Source of the DNA: Bacteroidales bacterium
GTDB taxonomy: Bacteria; Bacteroidota; Bacteroidia; Bacteroidales; Paludibacteraceae
Length of the DNA stretch: 64,000 bases
Direction: 5' to 3'
NCBI GenBank assembly: GCA_015061115.1
Contig: SUXE01000013.1
Span: 1 to 64,000 of the forward strand
Shown here: positions 33,514 through 42,113 of the stretch, in pieces
Numbering within the stretch: the stretch's first letter is position 1
Layout of the letters: the number at the start of each line of letters is the position of its first letter
The notes under the pieces: generated by a model
The model's database searches: none
The model's input: the letters and a program-made list of their open reading frames with translations, nothing else
Told to the model about the DNA's origin: nothing
Translations under genes and position numbers: made by a program

Positions 33514-34452
33514 TTAAGGGGTATCTTTTACTTCAATTATTCTAAATATTATAGTGTCCTCCAACACCAATGGACGATAGTGGGCAAAGAACACAATACC
33601 TTTGCATGGGGATAAAATCTCATCAAGCGTATCTCCGTTGTATGGATCTATTATTCTCGCCAACAAATCTCCTTTTTCCACAGCATGGTTCGCAGAAACA
33701 AGTTTTGTATATATACCAGCCTTCTTGGTCCGCACCACAACATGGTTGTCATCTGTGACAATTTCTGAAACATACCCGTGTCGTTGCAAATCATTAACGA
33801 TCCTTTTACTGTTCATGAATCTGAAAATAGCATGAATAGTTTCCTCCGCCAAATCAGTATTAAGCTGATTAGTAAGGCCCGAATAGATCGAAAAAGCAAA
33901 AGTGTTCCAGATCTGCCAGTTATAGTTGAGCATTGTGCTATCATAAGGACGCGGTTTTCTCACATAAATGTAAGGTAGTTCAAAAAACCTGGCATCCGCT
34001 GTGTCCTGATAACCTGTATCCAGCATCCTCACATGAGGTACAAACTCTCCAGGCATGTAAAAACTTGCCAATTGTATTCCGTATGTATAGTTTTTCAATG
34101 TATCAAACAATGCAGCCGCAATTCTTTGTGTGGTCTCACCCTTGTCGTAGCCAGGAAACATACGGTTGATATCCGTGTTGTCCATCGACCAGAATCTCTT
34201 TTCAAGGTTCATTGAAAACGGGTTGGCATTTGGAATCACAAGAATTTTACACCCTTTGTCAATCCTACCATCCTTCTCAATCTTGATCAACCTTTTTACA
34301 ATCTGAGCACAGACATATTGCTGTTGTATCTCGTCGCCACGCATTGCCCCTATAATGGCGACTGTCTTTTCTCCATCTCCAAACTCATATCCTGTTATTC
34401 GAAATTCGTCTCTATAAGGAGAACTCATTCTGTATATTATCTTCTTTTCCAT
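33514..34452 (-). CDS. Degenerate M14-like (succinylglutamate desuccinylase/aspartoacylase) paralogue
   Basis: This 312-residue protein aligns along its length with its neighbour at 34456-35382 (AIIGAMRGDEIQQQYV against TGTHGDELEGQYV; DINRMFPG against DMNRIFPG; VPHVRM against IPQVRI). The zinc-binding His is replaced by Arg (R38), the second zinc His falls on Leu/Ala (GIQLASF), and the catalytic Glu falls on Ile/Tyr (FAFSIYSG). It is therefore probably inactive and may be a regulatory or binding partner of the active copy. The C-terminal barrel-like half (LLARIIDPYNG, GIVFFAHYRPLV) is well kept. It lies 3 bp after the active copy, last in the ATP-grasp operon. Confidence 0.8.
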   Translation of the reverse strand: MEKKIIYRMSSPYRDEFRITGYEFGDGEKTVAIIGAMRGDEIQQQYVCAQIVKRLIKIEKDGRIDKGCKILVIPNANPFSMNLEKRFWSMDNTDINRMFPGYDKGETTQRIAAALFDTLKNYTYGIQLASFYMPGEFVPHVRMLDTGYQDTADARFFELPYIYVRKPRPYDSTMLNYNWQIWNTFAFSIYSGLTNQLNTDLAEETIHAIFRFMNSKRIVNDLQRHGYVSEIVTDDNHVVVRTKKAGIYTKLVSANHAVEKGDLLARIIDPYNGDTLDEILSPCKGIVFFAHYRPLVLEDTIIFRIIEVKDTP

Positions 34453-34455
34453 ATG

Positions 34456-35382
34456 TCAGTTCTTTTTGAATATTCGCGCCATCAACGAACCTTCGTAAAC
34501 GATCGGATATGCACGTAAAGTAAACACAAGTCCATCAGATGGGCTGACCACCGTCTCCAACACCTTTCCTTCAAGAGCACTCACTATTTTTCCTATCTCT
34601 TCTCCTTTTTTCATCCATTGATTATTATCAATCGACGGAATGAATATTCCGGAACATCCGGCATTAAGGAACTCTACCTCTCCCTGTGTGCTAACAAATT
34701 GTTCTTTGGATTCAACATCCACGTCGCCATTATAAAATCCAAGAGATTTGAGAAGCTGAAGAATTCCGTTCATAAGTTCCACTCCATAATGTCTTGTTAT
34801 CCTCATACCGACACCCATCTCCACTACCAAACAAGGAGTGCCAGCAGAGTTGAGAGAATGAGCAAGCGTGCTTTCAAGCACAGTGGCAGCCTCATGAATC
34901 CATATAAAATCAACATTGAGTTCCTTCCCGTATGGCACAAGTAAATCGGCACTTTTCACATTTATTCTTACCTGCGGAATCTCTCTTAAAAAAATGTTCG
35001 ACGCATGGATATCTATCACCATTTCCGCGCCAAGCAGATCATTGTAGATCGCATTTGCTGCAGTCTCAGCCATCGCTCCACGTGGATCTCCCGGGAAGAT
35101 TCTGTTCATGTCAAGATCAAAATTTGGGATGCCACGTGTAATACTGTCAATTCCAAGTGGGTTTAACGCAGGATAAATATCAATCTCACCGTCCACCTCG
35201 TCTATATGTTCCTGCAAAAACTGAGACAGGAGAAAACATACATACTGTCCCTCCAATTCATCTCCATGTGTTCCTGTGACAATGCAGAATCGTTTTTCAC
35301 TATTGCCACCCTTGATTATGTTCTTCTTTATTGTCAGACGTTCGTCTATGGGCAATTCAGAAGAGAAAACCTCCGTAATCAT
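34456..35382 (-). CDS. M14-like zinc carboxypeptidase/deacylase (AstE/AspA family)
   Basis: This 308-residue protein keeps the metal and catalytic residues of the family: H39 and E42 in GTHGDELEG, R94 in LDMNRIFPG, H126 in VIDIHASN and E188 in CLVVEMGVG. A C-terminal beta domain follows (GEEIGKIVSAL, GLVFTLRAYPIVYEGSLMARI). The family removes acyl or amino-acid groups from amino-acid-like substrates. Within this operon it may trim or release peptides formed by the ATP-grasp enzyme. It starts 14 bp after the transglutaminase gene. Confidence 0.85.
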   Translation of the reverse strand: MITEVFSSELPIDERLTIKKNIIKGGNSEKRFCIVTGTHGDELEGQYVCFLLSQFLQEHIDEVDGEIDIYPALNPLGIDSITRGIPNFDLDMNRIFPGDPRGAMAETAANAIYNDLLGAEMVIDIHASNIFLREIPQVRINVKSADLLVPYGKELNVDFIWIHEAATVLESTLAHSLNSAGTPCLVVEMGVGMRITRHYGVELMNGILQLLKSLGFYNGDVDVESKEQFVSTQGEVEFLNAGCSGIFIPSIDNNQWMKKGEEIGKIVSALEGKVLETVVSPSDGLVFTLRAYPIVYEGSLMARIFKKN

Positions 35383-35396
35383 TTTTTATACCTCCT

Positions 35397-36167
35397 CTAT
35401 ATTTCAGCCATTGTGATATGTACAAGTTTATGTTGTGCGCCAGATCCGACAAACACACCTCTTTCCATTGTGCAGTCGTTGAAATCCCGACCCTGAGCTA
35501 TTTTTAGGTAATCACTTTCTATAAGCAGTTTACGAGTCGGATCGATTGCGTACCATATTCCGTTATCGTTAACCTCAATCCACGCATGACTTTCTCCCTC
35601 ACCAGGTATGAATCCAGAGATGTACCTGCAAGCGATCCCCTTGCTTCTAAGAATAGCTAAGATGACGTTGGAAAAATCCTGGCATACCCCTTTCCCTTGC
35701 GTGAATGCCTCTATGGCAGATGTCTTTATAGTGGTGGAGCAAGATTCATACTTCATTCTCTCATGAAGAGCGTCAATAAGAGAAAGAGTATCTTTGACTA
35801 TGTTGTTTTCAAACGAACAGACTTCATCGGCAAATCTGACCATTTCATCATTGGCTTCAGTCAATAATGTAGGAAGACGGAAAATATAGTTAGACTCATC
35901 TATGATAAGATGTTGTGACAACAAAACTATACCTCTTGATGCAAAAGTGAACGACTTGTGTGGCTCACAAGTGTTTCCATAAATAAGTTCATTTCCAAAG
36001 ACATCCGTCGACCTCATTATATTCTTGCACGGAGACACAGAGAAATCCTCTTCTTCTATTTCTTGGAATCCGCACCTGTATGGCAAACATCGAAGCTTAA
36101 AATGGTGATCCGAAACCTTACTGTCGAAGGTAATGCTTGTCTGGTATGTAAATTGATAACGTTTCAT
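35397..36167 (-). CDS. Transglutaminase-like cysteine peptidase
   Basis: This 256-residue protein has the bacterial transglutaminase N-terminal beta domain (YQFTYQTSITFDSKVSDHHFK) and a core with the Cys-His-Asp triad: Cys in GKGVCQDFSN, His in GESHAWIEV and Asp in YAIDPTRK. Such proteins usually cleave or transfer amide bonds and are found beside ATP-grasp and alpha-E genes. No signal peptide is seen, so it is cytoplasmic. It follows the alpha-E gene by about 97 bp. Confidence 0.88.
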   Translation of the reverse strand: MKRYQFTYQTSITFDSKVSDHHFKLRCLPYRCGFQEIEEEDFSVSPCKNIMRSTDVFGNELIYGNTCEPHKSFTFASRGIVLLSQHLIIDESNYIFRLPTLLTEANDEMVRFADEVCSFENNIVKDTLSLIDALHERMKYESCSTTIKTSAIEAFTQGKGVCQDFSNVILAILRSKGIACRYISGFIPGEGESHAWIEVNDNGIWYAIDPTRKLLIESDYLKIAQGRDFNDCTMERGVFVGSGAQHKLVHITMAEI

Positions 36168-36264
36168 CGCCGATTTCTTTTAAAAACACAGAGAGGAAAC
36201 TGTTTTACCCGAAAACAACACCTGTCTGTGCATTAGGATATGATATGAATAGGATATTTAGCAA

Positions 36265-36960
36265 TCAATTCGTGCTTACTATCGAATTGAGCAGAGAAAG
36301 CAACCTGTTCTTATAAAAAGACTCGTGACTATATTCTTTTGCTGTAAGCATCTTGTCGATCTGCTCGACCGCCTCAACATCATAAATATAAGGCACATAT
36401 CTCAAATGAGTCTTTAGTCTTTCATAAAGCAGCTCAACCCTGTCGAATGGATAATCAAACCTCACACGAATATCAATCTGCTCAATCATCTTTCCTGCCA
36501 TCAGGATAGCCAAAGCATAATCGTTGAGAACTCTCTCCTCGATCGACCCCCACATTGAAAGCAGGTTATCCGTAATAGGCTGAAGCTCAGTGATATGAGT
36601 CTCATTGCTTTTAGCTAAAGAATTGATGTGAGCTAAAGACATCTGAATGTATCCAAGCGTCTCTGACGTGATCTCCTCACGCAACACCATCGCATTATCG
36701 TTGGCAAATTCAAGTTCGGCAGAGATGCTGAACGGATTCTGTTTGTCATAAAGAAAACTCTTCACAAAATTTGAAGACGAGTTGAAATCCGCATCCAGAC
36801 TGAGATTGTCGCAATACTCATTGTATGCGTCACTGTCACCATCTATCATCTTGTCGTAGCAAGCACGAAGAAAGTGAAGGTTGAGATAAGTTCGTTCTGC
36901 ATATCGACCAAGCCAAAATAGTTTGTTAGCCTTTGCTGCAGATATAGTTTTTGCGTTCAT
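36265..36960 (-). CDS. Alpha-E domain protein (short form)
   Basis: This 231-residue all-helical protein opens with ANKLFWLGRYAERTYLNLHF, the signature of alpha-E proteins, and has NPFSISAELEFANDNAMVLREEIT. Most family members are about 310 residues, so this is a short form, but the frame ends cleanly. Alpha-E proteins accompany the ATP-grasp enzyme and are thought to assist it. It lies 79 bp after the ATP-grasp gene. Confidence 0.85.
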   Translation of the reverse strand: MNAKTISAAKANKLFWLGRYAERTYLNLHFLRACYDKMIDGDSDAYNEYCDNLSLDADFNSSSNFVKSFLYDKQNPFSISAELEFANDNAMVLREEITSETLGYIQMSLAHINSLAKSNETHITELQPITDNLLSMWGSIEERVLNDYALAILMAGKMIEQIDIRVRFDYPFDRVELLYERLKTHLRYVPYIYDVEAVEQIDKMLTAKEYSHESFYKNRLLSLLNSIVSTN

Positions 36961-37039
36961 GATTATATATTTAGTTCGTAAATGTGATTAATAATAACTA
37001 GGAGCATACCAAGCACTCAGGCCCAGACCAACCCCCATT

Positions 37040-38356
37040 TTATTCTTCCATTACCCAAGTGTCCTTGAATCCACCACCCTGAGAAGAGTTTACGACAAAT
37101 GAGTTCGGATTTCGTGAGAAACGAGTAAGGCCACTTTTCCATACCTTCGTCTCCTTACCAGTAAGGACAAAAGCTCTCAAATCAGCCTTTCTTTCGACAT
37201 ATTTCCCGTCTTCGATGATTTCAAGATCCTTAAAGTCTATCACCTCCTGAGCAATCCATCTTCGTGGTTCATTGTCGACAAGATCATACATTTCTTTCAA
37301 GTGCGACTCGTCCAAATCCCTGCCAAACACCACTCCATATCCACCAGCCTCGCTCACATCCTTGATCACAAGACTGCTGAGGTTTTCTAGCACATACTTC
37401 TTGTCTTCCTCAAAATAAGGCAAATAAGTCGGTGCATTTTTAAGGATTGGTTCTTCACCAAGATAATACTTGATCATTTTAGGCACGAAATAATAGATGC
37501 CCTTGTCGTCAGCGACGCCATTGCCGATTCCATTTACGATTGCCACATTCCCCTTCGCATAGATCTGCATTATGTTTGGCACACCCAGCACAGAAGATTC
37601 CTCAAAAGTAAGTGGATCCATATATTCGTCAGAAACCCTACGATATACAGCACCAACTCTTTCTTTGTTGCCAGATATATCCTTGTAGAAAACCATATCA
37701 TCCTCAACAATCAGATCACCAGGATATGCGAGCACCGCGCCAGACTTTTCTGCCAGATAAGAATGTTCAAAGAAAGCAGAGTTATATCTTCCTGGTGTAA
37801 GGATGACATTGATTCCACGACCATCATTGACATAATCCATCGTCTCCTTAAGCAATTCCGAATAATTACGGTTGTCTGCCACATGATTGTTGACAAATGT
37901 CTCTGGGCTCACTTTTCTTGTTATGTTTCTTGCGATCATAGGATAAGATGCACCCGACGGGATTCTTAGATTGTCCTCCAAAATATACCATGTGCCATCT
38001 TTTGCCTGAACCAAATCGATACCTGCGATATGAGCAAATATTCCTTTAGCTGGGGTTATACCTTCACACTCCACAAAATAGCCCTTGGAAGAATAAACAA
38101 ACTCAGCTGGAATAACTCCGTCTTTAACAATCTTTTTCTCGTTGTAGATATCTAAAAGAAAAGAGTTTAAAGCCTTACATCTCTGTATGAGTCCCTTTTC
38201 CAAAACCGTCCACTCCTCGTGGCTGATTACTCGTGGCACTGAGTCAAAAGGGAACAATTGTTCATTGAATACCCCATGCTTATAAATACCAAATTTGACA
38301 CCAAATCTCTCCATCCATAAGTTGACGGCATCCTTGTGTTTGATAAGTGTCTCCAT
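37040..38356 (-). CDS. Circularly permuted ATP-grasp ligase (COG2308 type)
   Basis: This 438-residue protein carries the motifs of the circularly permuted ATP-grasp family: WYILEDNLRIPSGASYP, VYRRVSDEYMDPL, NGIGNGVADDKGIYYFVP, VIKDVSEAGGYGVV, ADLRAFVLTG and FVVNSSQGGGFKDTWV. Members are predicted to form peptide-like amide bonds with ATP through an acyl phosphate. It is first in an operon with alpha-E, transglutaminase and two M14-like genes, a setting known from comparative genomics as a peptide-modification system with no proven product. The promoter at 38408-38439 drives it. Confidence 0.9.
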   Translation of the reverse strand: METLIKHKDAVNLWMERFGVKFGIYKHGVFNEQLFPFDSVPRVISHEEWTVLEKGLIQRCKALNSFLLDIYNEKKIVKDGVIPAEFVYSSKGYFVECEGITPAKGIFAHIAGIDLVQAKDGTWYILEDNLRIPSGASYPMIARNITRKVSPETFVNNHVADNRNYSELLKETMDYVNDGRGINVILTPGRYNSAFFEHSYLAEKSGAVLAYPGDLIVEDDMVFYKDISGNKERVGAVYRRVSDEYMDPLTFEESSVLGVPNIMQIYAKGNVAIVNGIGNGVADDKGIYYFVPKMIKYYLGEEPILKNAPTYLPYFEEDKKYVLENLSSLVIKDVSEAGGYGVVFGRDLDESHLKEMYDLVDNEPRRWIAQEVIDFKDLEIIEDGKYVERKADLRAFVLTGKETKVWKSGLTRFSRNPNSFVVNSSQGGGFKDTWVMEE

Positions 38357-38407
38357 AATACCTCCTTTCGTTTTATGTTCTTTATTCGTTCGTGATTAAT
38401 CTCACTG

Positions 38408-38439
38408 CAAAGGTAAAAAAAGGATTTGTATTTTACAAA
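38408..38439 (-). promoter_or_regulatory. Strong Bacteroidales promoter for the ATP-grasp operon
   Basis: On the minus strand TTTG (38436-38439) and TACCTTTG (38408-38415) are 20 bp apart, a full match to the -33/-7 consensus. The ATP-grasp start codon lies 51 bp downstream at 38356. Confidence 0.75.
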
Positions 38440-38712
38440 CAAAATGTTACAATTTTTAAAAAAATTCTTTCATTATGCTAATAAAAACAAAATTTAAATT
38501 GTCATTGTGTTTTAAATAACGTCATTTTGCTCACTTTATGAACATTTGTGCATATATAAGAATATTTATGCATATTTTATATTTTTATACAGTATCTGAC
38601 ATCACTTTTTCGTATAAAATTGGCAAAATGATAAATTCCATATCTTTTCTTCTCCTTGTTTGAATTATTTTTGCAACCAATTGAAACAATTTACATCTTA
38701 ACAATATTTAGT
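38440..38712. promoter_or_regulatory. AT-rich divergent intergenic region
   Basis: This region has no gene. TGCATA (38549-38554) and TATGCA (38567-38572) form an inverted repeat that could be an operator. TATTTTTG at 38666-38673 fits the -7 box for the barrel gene and places the transcript start near 38680. Confidence 0.4.
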
Positions 38713-39411
38713 GTGAAAAAGATTGTTGTATTCCTTACGCTGCTTTTCTGTGCAACTTCTATTCTTGCAAAAGAATATAGTGGAGCGAAAAAAATCAGAG
38801 AGTTCTACAACCCTGAGACAAAGCATGAAATCGGTGTCGGCATTGGTTGGATGACCTTCACAAATTTATTGAACTACCCAGGCTGGGGTTGTGATGATGA
38901 TTATACTCCCATTGATAAAAAATATTCTTATACTCCTGCCTACAATGTTCATTACTACTATAAACTACATAGAAGGGTGAAATTAGGTATGGACATCACA
39001 TGGCAGAAGAATAAAACTAACTCTGTTTTTTCGACAGATATATTCAATTCGAATGTTGATCGTTTTACCCAGAAGCATGATGAAGAAATGCTTGAAGGAT
39101 ATATGAAGCAATATGATTCATGTCAAAAAGAGTGTGGCACAACCACTTACAATCATCTGATATTCGCACCACAAGTGAAACTCACATGGTTAAGCAGAGA
39201 ACATTTCGCTATTTACCAGCGTTATGGCATAGGTTTAGACTTAGAATTCTCTAAAAATCCGATCGATGAAAAAAATACATGGGCTTATCCTACACCATGT
39301 GCAGCACTTCTTGGATTAGAATTCGGAGGCAGAAAATTTAGAGGGTACTTTGAAACATTGGAACTTAGTGCACAAGGTTTGTTCCATGGTGGAATAAAAT
39401 TTGATTTTTAA
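38713..39411 (+). CDS. Putative outer-membrane beta-barrel protein
   Basis: With the GTG start at 38713 the protein of about 232 residues opens with a clear signal peptide (KKIVVFLTLLFCATSILA). The body is rich in aromatic residues and alternating strands (YNVHYYYKLHRRVKLGMDITW; LIFAPQVKLTWLSREHFAIY) and ends GLFHGGIKFDF, with the terminal phenylalanine typical of barrels. The longer reading from a TTG at 38656 would begin inside the promoter. I do not recognise a family. Its stop overlaps the stop of the convergent MATE gene by 4 bp. Confidence 0.65.
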   Translation: MKKIVVFLTLLFCATSILAKEYSGAKKIREFYNPETKHEIGVGIGWMTFTNLLNYPGWGCDDDYTPIDKKYSYTPAYNVHYYYKLHRRVKLGMDITWQKNKTNSVFSTDIFNSNVDRFTQKHDEEMLEGYMKQYDSCQKECGTTTYNHLIFAPQVKLTWLSREHFAIYQRYGIGLDLEFSKNPIDEKNTWAYPTPCAALLGLEFGGRKFRGYFETLELSAQGLFHGGIKFDF

Positions 39412-40697
39412 GCCGAAGTGTTTTTGTAATACACCACCGTCTGATACAAACCTCGCGTCGCGGCATAAGACAAGAATGCAATCCACAGGACATCCGATCC
39501 AAATGTTTCTGACATCGTGTTGTAGATGGTGAAGAAGACTGTGGCAGCCAACAACAAAGAGATGCTCATGTGCTTCGACATCAGTTTGCCGACGTAGATT
39601 CCATCCCATAAAAACGCAGCAAACGACATTATTGGAATCAACATCGCATATAATCTCAATTCTTTTGACGTCTCTCTCACCGCGACGTCATCAGTGAGCA
39701 ATGATACAATCGGTGTCAACCCCACTCCATATATGACAGCGAATGTTATAGCCATCGCAATACCAATATTGAATAATCTCTGTATGGTGCGACGTTGCTC
39801 TTCCATCTGACGCGCTCCCTCCGTCTTTCCTACTATCGCCTCTCCAGCAAACGCGAATCCGTCCATAAAATAGGAGAAGAAAGTGAAAAACTGCATTATA
39901 CAGGCGTTGACTGCCAACACTAACTCTCCGTAACTGCTTCCAAACAGCGTGAAGCAGACTGTCACCGCAATCATACAGAGGTTGCGGACAAAAATAAGAG
40001 AATTGACTTTGAAGAAACTGAATATTCCGTCGAAAGGATGACTAAAATCGGCGTATTGACCGATTTTTTTATATGATGACATATAAATATAGGCACAAAA
40101 AGCAGCACCTAAATATTGAGCCACAACCGTACCGAAAGCTATACCCTCAATACCCATTCCGAAGGCAAAGACAAAAAACGCGCTCAACACTACGTTAAGC
40201 ATATTCTCACCTACTGCAATATACATCGTCGATTTCGTGTTCTGCATTCCCACCAACCAGCCTTTGAATGTGTAGGTGGCGAGCGACGCTGGAGCTCCCA
40301 AAAGACAAATGTTAATATAGCGGGACGTGAGTTCCTCCGTCTCCACGGATGCCTCCGAATATCTCAACACCAACTCAATGATCAGATTCTTAATCAGCAG
40401 AATCGCTACCGCACCTATCATTGCTATAACAAGAGCACGTACCAACACCTGACAACACACTCCAAGTTTTCGGGCACCTAAAGCCTGAGCCGTAAGTGCT
40501 GTGGTGCTCATACGAAGGAAACCAAAATTCCAATAAAGAAGACTGATCATCGCAGCACCAAGACTGACGGCTGCGATATATGGAGCAGCACCAATATGGC
40601 CAGCTATAGCCATATCAGCAAACCCCAACAATGGGACACTGATGTTGGTGGCGATGCTTGGGAAAGCTATTTTGAAGATTTTCTTGTAATTAGACAT
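39408..40697 (-). CDS. MATE-family efflux transporter (DinF-like)
   Basis: This 429-residue protein has twelve predicted helices in two similar halves, starting IFKIAFPSIATNISVPLLGFADMAIAGHIG, which is the DinF-type beginning. Such proteins export drugs or metabolites in exchange for sodium or protons. Its start overlaps the end of the symporter gene by 31 bp. Confidence 0.88.
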   Translation of the reverse strand: MSNYKKIFKIAFPSIATNISVPLLGFADMAIAGHIGAAPYIAAVSLGAAMISLLYWNFGFLRMSTTALTAQALGARKLGVCCQVLVRALVIAMIGAVAILLIKNLIIELVLRYSEASVETEELTSRYINICLLGAPASLATYTFKGWLVGMQNTKSTMYIAVGENMLNVVLSAFFVFAFGMGIEGIAFGTVVAQYLGAAFCAYIYMSSYKKIGQYADFSHPFDGIFSFFKVNSLIFVRNLCMIAVTVCFTLFGSSYGELVLAVNACIMQFFTFFSYFMDGFAFAGEAIVGKTEGARQMEEQRRTIQRLFNIGIAMAITFAVIYGVGLTPIVSLLTDDVAVRETSKELRLYAMLIPIMSFAAFLWDGIYVGKLMSKHMSISLLLAATVFFTIYNTMSETFGSDVLWIAFLSYAATRGLYQTVVYYKNTSA

Positions 40698-42085
40698 AAT
40701 CCGAAAATTGTGAAAAGAGCACCTAATATCAAGATTTCATAACCGAATGTATACCCTTTTTCTGCAGATAATTTATCAATCATCCACATTACTACAGGTG
40801 TAAGCATACAGATTATCGGCGTCAGCTTATCTGATATTTCTCGTTTTGTGAATATTCCGAATGCGAACATTCCCAATATAGGTGCCATAAAATACGACAC
40901 GATAACATATATAATATTCAGCGCAGAACTCTGAGCCTGAATATGGAACTGCCAAATCACTGTAACAAGCAACAGAGAAAGTAAACCATGAATCATGTAA
41001 CGTTGCTTACGTGATACCTTGGATAAATCCTTTCGCAACACATCCGTAAGCAGACATGTAGTCATGCCTACAAGTGCTGAATCAGCTGAAGAGAATGATG
41101 CCGCTATCATACCGAGTGTAAGGCAGCAAATAGCAACGTCGCCAAACTTATCACAGAACAAAGGGACGATTTCATCGCTTTTTTCAGGCAAAGTCAATCC
41201 TTGTGCATTAGCAAGGTAGACGAGAGCCACTCCCAAAATAAGAAGCATCAAATTGACGGGAGTGAACAAAAAACCCGTAACTATCATATTTTTCTGTGCA
41301 TCCTTCAAGTTTCGACAAGTAAGGTTTTTCTGCATCACATCCTGATCCAATCCCGTCATAACAACGACAATGAATATGCCGGAAAGAAATTGTTTAATGA
41401 AATGAGTACGATTAGAAATGGATTCAAAATCAAAAGTCTTAGATAGTCCCTGAGTCGACGCATATTCAAAAACATCGGTGAAATTGCCATTTACAGCAGA
41501 AAAAGCCTCAACAAGAAGGACAATCGTCACTATAATCAAGCAAGCAGTCTGTATACAATCGGTTAGGACAACACTTTTAACTCCATTACGGAATGTGTAT
41601 GCGAAAATGACACCCACCACTATCAATGTCGCTATTTCAAAACTTATTCCATACTTTTCAAATATGAAGCGATGCAACACCAGCATCACAACATATAGTT
41701 TGACAGCCGACGACAACATCTTATTGATAAGGAACAATGCAGAAACCGTCTGTCTGCTTTTCACACCGAACCTATTTTCAAGATAACTGTAGATAGATAT
41801 GGATCCCAACTTATAATATAACGGCAAGAGGAAAAAAGCCACCACCATGTATCCTAAAATGAATCCAAGCACCATCTGCATGTAGAAGAAGGAATTGCCT
41901 ATAACCATTCCAGGTACACTTACCAATGAGATACCAGATATGGTAGCACCCACCATACCAAAAGCCACAGCCGGCCAAGAAGAGTTCTTGCCGGCTGTGA
42001 AAAAATCTACGTCGTTTGAAGTTTTTTTTCTGTTGGAAACCACAAACAACAATATGACATAAAGGACAATGCAAATCTCTTGCAT
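40667..42085 (-). CDS. Sodium:solute symporter (SSS family)
   Basis: This 472-residue protein has about 13 helices and the family stretches FFTAGKNSSWPAVAFGMVGA, ISGISLVSVPGM, YLENRFGVKSRQTVSAL and DQDVMQKNLTCRNLKDAQ. The N-terminus is a little shorter than usual. The solute cannot be told; sugars or sialic acid are common for this branch. It follows yidC by 28 bp. Confidence 0.85.
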   Translation of the reverse strand: MQEICIVLYVILLFVVSNRKKTSNDVDFFTAGKNSSWPAVAFGMVGATISGISLVSVPGMVIGNSFFYMQMVLGFILGYMVVAFFLLPLYYKLGSISIYSYLENRFGVKSRQTVSALFLINKMLSSAVKLYVVMLVLHRFIFEKYGISFEIATLIVVGVIFAYTFRNGVKSVVLTDCIQTACLIIVTIVLLVEAFSAVNGNFTDVFEYASTQGLSKTFDFESISNRTHFIKQFLSGIFIVVVMTGLDQDVMQKNLTCRNLKDAQKNMIVTGFLFTPVNLMLLILGVALVYLANAQGLTLPEKSDEIVPLFCDKFGDVAICCLTLGMIAASFSSADSALVGMTTCLLTDVLRKDLSKVSRKQRYMIHGLLSLLLVTVIWQFHIQAQSSALNIIYVIVSYFMAPILGMFAFGIFTKREISDKLTPIICMLTPVVMWMIDKLSAEKGYTFGYEILILGALFTIFGLCLITRKSSK

Positions 42086-42113
42086 TTCTGATTAGTTTTT
42101 GGTTGTCCTTGTA

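Noticed and set aside
38656-38712. Start of the barrel gene at 38656
   Set aside because: That start is a TTG lying within the promoter box region; the GTG at 38713 gives a clean signal peptide.
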